Part shown: one piece after another, positions 48,603-59,970 of the stretch
Layout of the letters: each line of letters begins with the position of its first letter
Numbering within the stretch: position 1 is the first letter of the stretch
DNA from: Enoplosus armatus
Lineage: Eukaryota; Chordata; Actinopteri; Centrarchiformes; Enoplosidae
Length of the DNA: 64,000 nucleotides
Direction: 5' to 3'
NCBI RefSeq assembly: GCF_043641665.1
Contig: NC_092182.1
Span: forward strand, 14,461,456-14,525,455
Program-made: the position numbers and the translations under genes
Notes under the pieces: generated by a model
Told to the model about the DNA's origin: nothing
Database searches by the model: none
What the model saw: the letters and a program-made list of their open reading frames with translations, nothing else

Positions 48603-51600
48603 TCAAGTTTGAACTGTAAGCGATACAGAACTGGGACAGATAGCCTCTGGGTTTAAATCAATTATTGGAAGAATGATACAACCAGTATAGCAGTGCCATA
48701 TTGTGGTGTTCTTTATAAAAACAATGAACCAGTAGACTATTCAGACTGCCAACATTATTAATCAGATTTACCCGAGGGCAGCCACAGATCCAGTGAGCAG
48801 CTCTGACTGGGGAACTTCTGTCACAGCATGAATCAATCTAAACTCATGACATCACTGTGACTTCACCATGAGGTGAGTACGTCCTTCAGAAGTGTTTGAA
48901 GGGGCAGCCCTGCAAGCTTTTCCAAAACAGAACAATGTCCCCCTGGCTGCTGTCTTCCCCCTGCTCTCGCCTGCCTTCAGGCCTCCTGGAATTAGGGGGA
49001 CTTTCTCCTGATTTGCATTGTAAACACTGATGCTAAGTGTGCTTGACAGGGCCCAAAGGAGAGGCATCAGCATTTCTGTGTCCTGAACACAAACACACAA
49101 AGTCTCTCTGTCTCCCTCTTTCTTTCTCTTACATGCACACATACAAGGTTACATGAACAGGAAAGAGGGGAAAAAGGTACAGTAAGAAACCATTTGTGCT
49201 CCTGTTGATTGAATACCTTTTGTTCTAAGTTCCATTTATGTTTACGCTATGAGATCCCAGTAACAGGCAAAATGTGAATAGTGGTTGGTTAGATTGGCTT
49301 GTCCCTTGCAGGGCATTAGAGGCCACAGAGAGGCTTGGCTCCTTCTTCTCACAATTTGACCTGCAATATGTTCCTGTTTGCCCGAGCCGCCATGTGGTCA
49401 ATGCTGAAGTGCTGCCAGAAACTTCCATTTCCATTTTTACAATCATCAACGTCTGAATAAATACAACTTACACTTTAGGTGAGTGGATGGCCCTAAGAAT
49501 AAATTGTCCATTAAGTTACCTATAAATAGAAAATTAGACCTTCACCCTCTCAAAAGCCATCAGAAATTTAATTGAAACACACATCCACATGTATGTTTTC
49601 GTGTCGACCACTTGGTGCCCAACCTGCATGGGTTTACAAGACACTAGACAACAACAACTAATATGATTGCGTGACAAATCGTGATGTACACAAAGTCAAA
49701 GAAAAACATCTTAATATATCTTAAACAATAAGTAATAATTAAAATGAACACCTGTTTGACCTAAGCTTAATTTTATTCTTAACATAACTTTCCAAGTGGA
49801 TCAAAGTAGCACAAAAGCTTCTCCTCTGAAGCCCAGCGTAAGTCATGACAGTAATTTAAGGTTATTGATCTCTTTTTGAGGAAGAAAGCATAAAGGCCTG
49901 GAAAAGGATTGTTTCATTATTAAAGGGTTGCGTATTGATTATGCAGTCTGTAGGATTCGCAAGCAAGCAGATTAAGACTGTGAGTGATAGGTGAGTGAGG
50001 AAAACCTGAGCAGCCAGTTCTCCCTCGGCCCCATTCATTTGTCATTTTGCTCAGCAGCCTGATGGATCTCGACATATTTAGGGCTGATAGAGTTGTGGTT
50101 TTGCTCTCTGCTGGCCTCTTGTGGTGTGGTTTTAACACATCAAAGTCCTGTTAAGTGGCTCTTCAATCACTTGTAAGAATTGCTGTTAGATTACTTTTCT
50201 ACATAAGAAAGGTTTCTGGTCTGTTATGTCCTTGGAAGAGGTAGAAGTGGTTGGGTATTCACAATAAAGGTAAGTGTCTCTCGCATCGTAAAGTAATCAC
50301 ATCACGTGCTTACAACACAGTGAATCAGCTTAATTCTAAGAAAGGCTCACATATGGTAATGTGCACTTTGGCTGTAATAATGACAAATAATTAATGAGTT
50401 GGATGAGCGGTCCTTGCTTCTGGTCACTCTCTGCTTCCTCACTTCCTGTACCTCTGTATGTCACACTTCCCACCACTTGACGATGAGTCACAAAATGTTC
50501 CTCTGAGGTCGTCGCTAATAAAATAACTGGTTAATCCTCAGAGGCTGAGGCTCCCGTCATGACTTTCAGGAAATGGATGAATGCAAGAATCCCAATTACA
50601 GTTTAATGACTTACATTCAAGCCCTTTAGAAGAGGACGTGTAGGTCAAGTGACCTATAACTGAGGACAATAATGACAAACCATTAATCACCTGCTGTATA
50701 CAAACATTCACCTGCTCTGCCGTGGGAGATGGGACAGTGCTGGCTCAGAGGAGCCGCGAAAGAAAAAATGTAAACACAAGAATATCTATTAAGTAATAAA
50801 GAGTAAGTGACCTCCAACAGTGTATGAGGAGAGGGCTCCGCAGCTTTATACATTATTATGATGTTAAATATGCCCCACTAGGAGGTCCTGAAGGGAAAAT
50901 ATTGGACACCAGCGCTGTAGAGTTGGCTGCTGCAGGGCCGAGCAATAAATCCCTGTTAGCAAAGACTGAGCACTTAAGGCTTCACAGCCCTCTCATTGAT
51001 GGGTGAAATCTGTTAATAGAGAAATGTTAGTGGCGTTTTAACCTTTGTGGACCTATGTTGCAATCCTCTTTATCAAAAAAATATATCATATGTATGAAGT
51101 CCACTACTTGCTCCCTTGGAATATTGCTGGTAGAAGTCTTTGGAACAGTTGGCTCTGGTACAGTACAGCGGGGTCAATTGTTCTCTCAAAACTGACGCTT
51201 TCCTTTTGGTTCTCTCACAGTCCAACCTCACATTTAAAAAGAAAAGAAGAATCTAGATCTAGATCCTGCTCATATCTTAGGCTTTGGATGAAGATGTTTC
51301 ATGCTTTCATGAATCAAAAGGTCATTTATACTTACATTTGCTGTTCATAGTACCTCATTAAAGAAACCAGTGACCTTTTAGCAGCAGAATTGGGTGAAAG
51401 TTCAGTTTAATCCCTTCACATTTTAGTCTTCGAATATGTAGACCATGCAATTATAATTTACCACTTCAAATTCTAGATTAGCATCAAGGATGTAGCACTG
51501 AGTGTAAGGCCTCATCTTGTTTTACACTCTGACATTCTGCTATTCTGACAATATGCTGATACATATATTATTGACTTGTGCATTTGCCAGAGCCTACCAC

Positions 51601-52494
51601 CCCCAACTCAACATGATAAATAGTTTCTAATAATTCAAGAGAATGTCAACTAATGTGATTTAGTAAGAATTTGTCATCCTTACTTTTGAGGAGAACCATT
51701 TTGTTGATTTATAGTTACAGTGTTACATGTGACTTACTACTTACTTTTTTTTAAGTAAGTAAAGTTCATTTTTAAAGCATGTATTTTCTGTGTAAAGGTA
51801 AATCTAAAACTGCCATGCTTCCAATCCTGTACATAACCAGATGAGGGCAGCCAAGATCTGCAGATGTGACTATTGATGCTTTACTCACTGTGGGAAAGGG
51901 GAGCTGCAGAATGGGTTGTGGTTTCATAGTAACCTGACATCCCATTCAACTTTATTACAATAGAGTAGCCCTCACATTCGAGCACAATCCAAGAACATGA
52001 CAACCTGTGGGCTCAGTCTGCTGGTAAGTTAATACCAGAGCTGCAATGCAGTGTCAGCATGAATATACACTGTAAGTTCTCTTCATAAGAAGGAGTGGAA
52101 GTCAATGGGTCCTGGAGTTATACTGGAGATATATGGCACACATCTTAGACAGGTCAGAAGAGGAGTGATGGAAGCCAAACAACCCCACTATCAATTCCAT
52201 TCTTTTAAACATTTTGTTTAAATTTTACATCTCAGTTTATGTGACACATGACCACCTCTCATATTACCTCAAGGTGTGAATGCCTCCTCTCAGTGTGCTT
52301 CAAATGAACTGGGACATACATATTGTCATCTGACCACATCTAACAGCAAAAGTGTATATACCTGTTCTCAACTGGCTACACCTAAATGTGGGGTGAAAAC
52401 CCTGCTGCTATAAAGAGAGGTGGGCCACAGTGAGTAGTACAAACAGGGATAGTGACACACACCTTAGGACATTGAACTCCAGAGGGAGCTGCAC

Positions 52495-52625
52495 GAAATT
52501 TGATCAACCAGTTGTCACTTGAGTCAGTATCGGTTGGGGCTGAAGACTACAAGTTTGAAAATGGAAGAATATCTCAGGTTGTGGAGTTAGAAAGACGTGA
52601 GTTTACAAGACCTCTGCAGCCCGCT
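52495..52625. repeat. Interspersed repeat, family C (copy 2)
   Basis: Shares 'gtcacttgagtca' and 'ggttggggctgaagac' with 36655-36930. Confidence 0.5.
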
Positions 52626-52689
52626 CCTCATCTCTGCCTGATGCTAGCGGCTGAATGCTACATTAGCTACTAGCAATACTACTTCAAGC

Positions 52690-52920
52690 AAAAATACCAA
52701 ACATTCAGTGTTTCTTGCTTCTTAAATGTGAGAATTTGCTCCTTTTCTGTCGTAAATGATATTAAAAGGAATACATTGATAAAACAAGGAATTTGAAGAT
52801 GCCATCTCAGGATGTGGCTGTGGAAATATAATTGACATCACTATTTTCTGACATTTTGTAGACAATCGACAATCGATAGACTAAGCATTAATGAAAATGA
52901 TAGTTAGTTGCAGCCCTAAA
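52690..52920 (-). repeat. Interspersed repeat, family A (reverse copy)
   Basis: Ends 'gttagttgcagccctaaat', with 'tttctgacattttgtagac' and 'acaatcgatagacta'. These are the reverse complement of family A landmarks. Confidence 0.6.
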
Positions 52921-54975
52921 TGGTATATTTACATCCTCACACAGTAAAATAAAATTTAATAATTAGATATAATATTAATATCCTCATCACACTGTACTGT
53001 AGCTGTAGCTGCCTGGAGAATAGAGGACATAAGATAGAAGTTAGCAACATAACAAACTATTCAAATTGTCTCTCTTTTCCTGATACACACATGCAGACTC
53101 AGTCACACACACTCACACCTCCATCTCTCACTGTGCATTGGCAAACACTTCTCCTCTCACTGCCCCCGCCTCCCTACCACCCACACTGGGATAAGTCATC
53201 ACTGCTTCAGCGCGTAAAGCCTGGTCTCATCTGAACAGTCGCGTTGCCTTCGAGGTCTGATTCTTGATCTCTCCTCTTTTCTGCAGCAGAGCTACTACAC
53301 AACTTACCAAGTGTCTCCATCAGTACTGCAAGCAAATAGGTGACACGTACACACAGACTGAAGACAATAACCACAATGTATTCCTTTTCTTTTTATTCTT
53401 CTCTCTGTTTGGAAATTGCAGGGTCAATATTTTCATTAATCACATTACTTGACATGATGCACCAAAATTTACTCTATCTGTTTACAGGAATACACTGAAT
53501 AGAACACAAGGTTTCACAATGGATACACGACTGACGTTTTGCCCATTGCACTTACAACAGTGAATGACATTTTCCAGATTTTTTGTTTCATTTTTTTCCC
53601 GCTGCTTCCCTTTACCCTCATCACCTTGCAGATCACATCCATCAAATCGAAGACCTCCTGATAGTCTGACAAAGACATTCTACTCTGCAGTTGCTGTGGA
53701 GGTTTTTTCTTCTTGTTTTACAAACACAATATGTATAGAAACTATACACAGACTGGATATGTTTCTGAATACGATTTTTGTTCCACTGTTGTAAACAGTC
53801 AATACAAGTCAGCCACATACACTATGCTTATGCAATAATTATAATAATCATCATCATTAGTTTCATCATTATCCTCATTATTGTGGTAATAAATATTCTT
53901 TTTATACACAAAAGTTGGCAGCAAATACGGCATGGGGATGCACATGACAGCCGTACTCAAAACTCAAAAGCTGTACAGAAGAATGAATTCATATTTACAG
54001 TAAGAATGTGTCTGTCTGCCTTTCTGTCAATCGCACGGCTGCACTGAAGGCTGTTTTGTCTCATGCGCCTCATATCGACCAGAGAGCATCTCCACCTCTT
54101 GTTTTGATACAGATCTTGTACACTGTTCAGTCGGAGGCACAGTTATGCAACCTCCACATTTCTGCGCTTCATCGAGTGCTACCAGTCTGGCTTGTGCTTT
54201 CAAAATGACATGCCCTGATTTGTGAATGACTGGCTGAACATTTTACTCATCAATATTCTCTACGTTGGCCTGTGAAAGTCAAGGTTCGTTAGGCAAACCT
54301 TGGTGAAATCATGCCATACCTTTTTTTTTTTAATTCAGGTACAACTTCCAAGAATATAAGATCTAATCATGCACCTTTCCAATGGCTTGGCTGTTGAGTG
54401 GTTTAATCAACAATGAAATATCCAATAGAAGCATTCCATTCACCCCACAGATTATACTGACACCCAATATGTACATTGACAAGTATTAATGAGAAGTGCT
54501 GACCATCTGTATCACAGGTTTATAGCAGCACGGACAGTCACTGCAAGCCAAACACTGAGGAGCCCAGGTCAGCCAAAACGCACAAAAACTGAATGAGGGC
54601 TTACAAACAGCCAGACAAAGCCAAGCAAACCCATGCTTCAAAGCAACATGATGGTGGACATTCAAAAACTGACAGTCTACACAGTTTACCCTTTGGCAAC
54701 AAGTCCCCCGTGTGGGGAGTGAGGGGTCAAAACATGCCACGAAAATAAAAACAATTCTAGTTCAATATTCAAATTCATACAGACAAGTTGCTAAGTAAAA
54801 ACATTTTCTTGAACTTCCTTTTTTTTCTTTCACTATTTAAGTTCATAATTTTGTTGTTTTCTTGTGAATACAATGATGGTAATAAACTGTTTTAGGCTGA
54901 ATCACTTCCAGGTTCAAAATGAGTCATTGCATAGAACATTTGAATTGATAATTGCTTTCATCCTCTCCTATATCA

Positions 54976-55006
<31 letters not shown>

Positions 55007-55022
55007 TGTGTGTGTGTGTGTC
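54976..55022. repeat. (TG)n microsatellite
   Basis: TG run with one TACG interruption. Confidence 0.92.
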
Positions 55023-55181
55023 TTTGCACAAATAGAGGCAGTGGGCCCAGCTTGTTAGTGAGATCATCTTGTTGGTGAGTTGGTAACCTCATTAATAAGT
55101 TAACGGGTCTATTCGGTGGAGAACACAATTAGCCTTGGCTCTGAAGCGTAACAAGGATGCAAAGTGTGCAATGTGTAAAAT

Positions 55182-55226
55182 ATGTGTGTGTGTGTGTGTG
55201 TGTGTGCATATGTGTATGCAAGAGAT

Positions 55227-55259
<33 letters not shown>

Positions 55260-55260
55260 G
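55182..55260. repeat. Compound (TG)n-(AG)n microsatellite
   Basis: TG run to 55206, a short spacer, then an AG run 55221-55260. Confidence 0.92.
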
Positions 55261-55842
55261 TGTCTGTGTGAGTGTGTTCGTACCTGTCTGCATGCTCTTA
55301 TGCATCTGCACATAACATGCACGTCCGGACATGGTACTGTGGTTGTAAACCCTCTGACAAATTGTATTACGGCTATTTATCAACAGAAGTGTTTGATATT
55401 TCCCATCACTAATTTAAACAACATATATACGATTGTGCTATATACCATTTTCTGCATGCTATTGCTTTTAAAAATCAACAAGCAAATTATTTGATGCAAG
55501 AAAACAGATCCAAACAAATAAAAAGTGAAAAATATAAAGTTTTACCAAAGAAAAACACACACACAAAAAAGAAAGTCACTGGAGAGTGATCCCATAAATA
55601 CACAAATGACAAATTTACATAATTAGATCTCTGATTTGTTTTATGTACATACAATAGTATACAGTTGTGTAAAAAGAAATGCATGATGACATGGACGTTT
55701 TAAAACATGTGAGGTATACAAGTAAAAACATGTACTGAATAAGGCTCTTCCATTCAGTGAATATCAGGCAAAAATGAAAAGAAACTAAAAGATGAGACAA
55801 ATCAATAAAAAGAATAAAGTCCCTTCTGGGACTTCATCCTTT

Positions 55843-55890
55843 TTATAGTCAGCCCCACAGCGTTATAGCCAGCTCTGGGGCTGACTATAA
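55843..55890. repeat. Perfect 15-bp inverted repeat, 18-base loop
   Basis: Arms ttatagtcagcccca (55843-55857) and tggggctgactataa (55876-55890). Three further pairs extend the stem inward after one mismatch. Confidence 0.95.
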
Positions 55891-56484
55891 CAATGGCTTT
55901 GCAATGGCTAATAAAGAGCCGTGGCCACTCCTTCATTTGGTCCTCTCATCTGTGTGAATCTCACACTTGTGGGCACACTGGTAGTAATTCCATTCCCTAA
56001 AAACCTACAGCTAATGACTAGTGGCATCTCATTGGTGGTGAAAAAGTACTGATATGGGCTTCTTTTTTTCCGTTTTTGAAGTATTTGTGCGTGCATTCCC
56101 ATGTCCACGTTTACACAATGCATTCTGTAGACATCGAAACAAAAAGAGGAGAAATAAAAACACATTCAAAGAAAGGGTCAAATTCCCTATACTGGAATGT
56201 ACTGTAGAGATCAGAGAAACCAAGCATTCAAGGATTGTGGTGGAGTCATCAGGTTGGTTGTCATTGCTGTGATAAACCTTGTCTACTCCAGGTACGTGGT
56301 GTCATTGTGGGCTAAGATCAGTATCTTTGGTACAAGGAAAACCTATGAAAATCTATCTTCTTCTTTCTTCTTTTTTCATTGTGTTTTGCATGAAAAGGCT
56401 CTGCAGACATCAATGTGGAATCAAATATCCTTGCCAGATGTGCACTCCTCAGACATGAGTGGTGTTCCATTAAAACCCCTGAAG

Positions 56485-57691
56485 AGGGCACTGTGAGGTT
56501 TCCTTTATTGAGCTGTTTGAACAAGACGCGTTGAATTTCTCCCACGATATCCAAGTGCTTCAGTTAGCAGGCCTTTTACTGTCACACAGATCCCAGGAGG
56601 CGTTCTATCAGAGAGGAAGGGAAGCAGGACTTCCTTCCCCCTCTCTCCTCCGCTTCACTGCATCCTCATTATTGACCGTTGTCCTCCTGAGAAAGAAAGA
56701 CAGTGAAGATGTGAATGTTAGCAGAAATAAACGAATGCACAATATCAAATTCTTCAGACCAGATGCACAGACAAAATTAATGCTGCAACGTAGACTAAAC
56801 CAATAAAATAAAAAAATAAAAATTGACATGTTGTATTTTAAAATGATCTGGGCCTCTAAACATTATGTATGTTTTGCGATGGCCATTACACATCACACTT
56901 ACATAGACCAAAACCCTCTGCAATGTTTATGTTACAGCTCTGCCAGCCTACTCTCCTTTATGTCCCATGATACTCCAGCCAATCACTGCTGGTATCGGCA
57001 GTAATCCACGGGGCTGAGCAGGCTGGCCTGCTGCTGAGTCGGGTTATATTCACATTCCCCCACTGAGTCCTGAGACTGGCCACAGACACAGAGATGACTG
57101 ACATGGCTACTGATATTACTCATAAGTGTCAACATAGACAGCATAACAGCCGAATGATGGACCCTCATTCAAATGAGCCACAACTTCATTCTGTGCAAGT
57201 CACAGCATGTGTTTTGACAGACGCTAAATAAAGTGCATTGAAATCTGCTTAATTTTGCGCTTCTGTAGTTCTGCTCCATTGAGCAGAATTAGTTCATTAG
57301 CTTATTCTACCATGTAATGAGTGATGCTTACCATGAGTCATGATTCTGTGTGCCTGCATGTGCTCTTGTCCCTGTGTGTCTTTGCGTGTGTGACATTAAA
57401 GCAAAGCCTCAGTTAGCCTTCTCAGGCTAATTATAGCCCAGTATGCTTGGCCCAGATTATTGGCCGTGTGTGGAGTCAGAAGGTAAAGCATACTAGTGCT
57501 GACCTCCCTTGTTCTTGGTTTTGCCCTCTCACCTCTGCAGCAGAAAGTTCAAGTGGACTGTGACTTTAATTACCTGACCTGACACAGCAGTGAACCAATG
57601 AAATAAAACGCTGAAGCGAACAAAGGTAAAACCGACAACAAAACTAAATTCAACCAGCCCACAATCTAGCAACACAAACATACAGTACATG

Positions 57692-57739
<48 letters not shown>

Positions 57740-58822
57740 ATGTGAATGGCTTTTTGTTACTTACCATTGGTCCAATGAGGCATCAGACGTCTCCACAATC
57801 ATCATTCTGGGACTGTACTTCTGTCAAGGCATCCACTTACTTTCAGGCCTCTGCTCATGTCTTGTAACACCGTGCTGACGAAGCGTTCACCCTTATTTAA
57901 TTCACTTCAATCGTGCGCCCATGTCTGGGGAATTCAGTGCTGACAAGGCATCCTTTGATTCCAGCTCTGCTCAGTAATTTGGGGTAAGGGAAAGGTACAG
58001 TGGATCAGTCCGAATGTACAACCACAGCATTTAATCAGTCATCACTTCACTTGAGTTTTCTCATTATACAGACATGGACTATGCTAATCTATGTAAATAT
58101 CAAGCTGATAAAACACCTAATCTATTCATCAAATGTGACAGCATCCTATGTTTCCACAGCTTGGAGTCTCGGTGTACTTAACAAAACTAAAACTAACGAG
58201 GTAAAACGGAAAGTATCACCAACGATCAAAAGTTTAACAAGTTACCGCATTACTGATTTTAAGTTACTTGATGCAAGTGTCACAAAAGTGAATGAACACA
58301 TTATTTCATCTTTAAATAGTTTTATACAATGATATGGCTTTCACTCGCTTAGTGGAGCAGGTCACACAATATTTATCGTAGACAATGCCCGACCCCCCCC
58401 AAAATTAAACATGTCCAAAAAAAGTATCCATTTCTAAAAGAGTTAATGAGATACTCACTGATGCACTCAGGATCTCTCTTCCTCTATTTCCTCTGTAATG
58501 TGAAATGTGTTTAATGCAGTTTCATAGGTTTTTCAAGTTACAAAGCTACCAATCCATCTCATTTCAACTCTGCATACCCTGAAAAATAAAAAAGCACATT
58601 TGATTCAAAATAAACAAGTGAAGTGATAAGCATATACATTATAATTTCCATAATTTGCAATGAGGAAGCAGTTCATCATTTCTGTAGATAAGCAGGCTGT
58701 CATCTGTTGCCCCCATCCTAAAATCAATCAATGCTTCTAAATTAAACGTTTGAAAAAATAAAACATTTTGAGTTGCTAATGCCTGTAACTTTCCTAAAAA
58801 AAGTTCACTCACCCTCTTCAGT
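56485..58822 (-). other. bsn: Probable bsn 3' UTR / downstream region, possibly spliced
   Basis: A good donor (GAGG/GTGAGT) occurs ten bases after the bsn stop codon (exon edge at 58813). A candidate UTR exon with acceptor ATTTTTCAG lies at 58459-58578, with ATTAAA inside it near 58497. A canonical AATAAA on the minus strand (plus TTTATT at 56504-56509) is the distal alternative 3' end. Further splice-site-like signals occur at 57765-57820 and about 56990-57084. Which of these belong to bsn cannot be decided from sequence alone. Confidence 0.35.
57695..57737. repeat. (CA)n microsatellite
   Basis: Perfect CA run of about 21 units. Confidence 0.95.
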
Positions 58823-59934
58823 TCACCAAAATGAAGTGAACTTCTTCCCAAGGCCAGACAAAGCTGCGGGAATGATAAAGAGAAGGAGGCAAATATGAGA
58901 AAACAACCCAAACAGTGAAATACCTATTCTAGGAATTTCAGTATTTTCTATATTAATAGACGCTTCTTTTAAAACAAAAGCTAACAGACAGTGGATTTAA
59001 CATTTTCTAGTTTCTTAAACATTAATTTATTCATAGTCATACACACCATCTCCCAATTTTCCCGCCTGCTCTGCTGCCCCTCCTTGCAGAATTTTGGTGA
59101 GAACATTTTCCCCTTCAGCAGGTACCTGTCCTGCTGCAGCACTGCCTATACCTCCGGGTTTGCTACCAATCCCAACAGGGGCGGCCTTGGAGCCTGCAAG
59201 CAACAAACAACATAACCATCACACATGTCGTTGTTTGCCTGTGGTTGTTGTGTGGTTTATGGTAATGGTGGAACTGAGATTTACCAATGCCTGTTAGAGG
59301 GGGTGTAGCTATTTTAGTAGGCTGAGGTGCTGTTGGGACTCCTGTTGTAGGTTTCATTCCCGTGGCTGCTGCTGCAGGTGTAGCATCCATTTTTGCCTGT
59401 TGTTAATCAAACAGAGACATATATGGAGTTAGGGCAAAGTTTAAATTGTAAATTTAAAATGTAATCTAACATAGCTATCGCTAAATTTTCCCTCCCAAAT
59501 TCTGTCTGTGTTTATTTTATGGATAGGATTATTTTTTATGAGAAAATATCACACAGGATTTTCCAATAGCATATCCTTAAAAACATAAAGCAGGAACATT
59601 TAATAGGAGTAAAGTAAAACAAGGCTTAGGTCTACTCACAGCTGTGGTAGTCGGCTGCCCTGCTGCAGACCCTACTCCTGGCTGCCGTCCCTGTGGTGGC
59701 ACTTGGCCGGATTTGGGCTGCTGCTGTGCCGTTCCAGCTCCTGCGGTGGTTGTTGTAGGCTGGCTGCTCTGAGGGGTCTGGCTGTGCTGCAATGGTTGTT
59801 GCTGCTGCTGCTGTGCACTCTGGTGATGCTGCTGCTGGGCCTGCTGGGTACTATCAAGTGGTTCAGAGCCTGGATGTCTCCCAGACTGGCCCTGACCACC
59901 TGACCGCTGCTGCCCAGCATGGCCCTGAGGGGGC

Positions 59935-59970
<36 letters not shown>

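Larger units (their letters stand above)
47421..56480. other. Intergenic region between erc2 and bsn
   Basis: About 9 kb. It contains MITE-like copy 3, one family C and one family A fragment, TG and AG microsatellites and a perfect 15-bp inverted repeat. Open frames here are short and none looks like a known protein. No RNA gene is recognised. Confidence 0.6.

Noticed and set aside
55843..55890. microRNA gene call for the 15-bp hairpin
   Set aside because: The stem is about 10 pairs too short for a usual pre-miRNA, so it is kept only as an inverted repeat.
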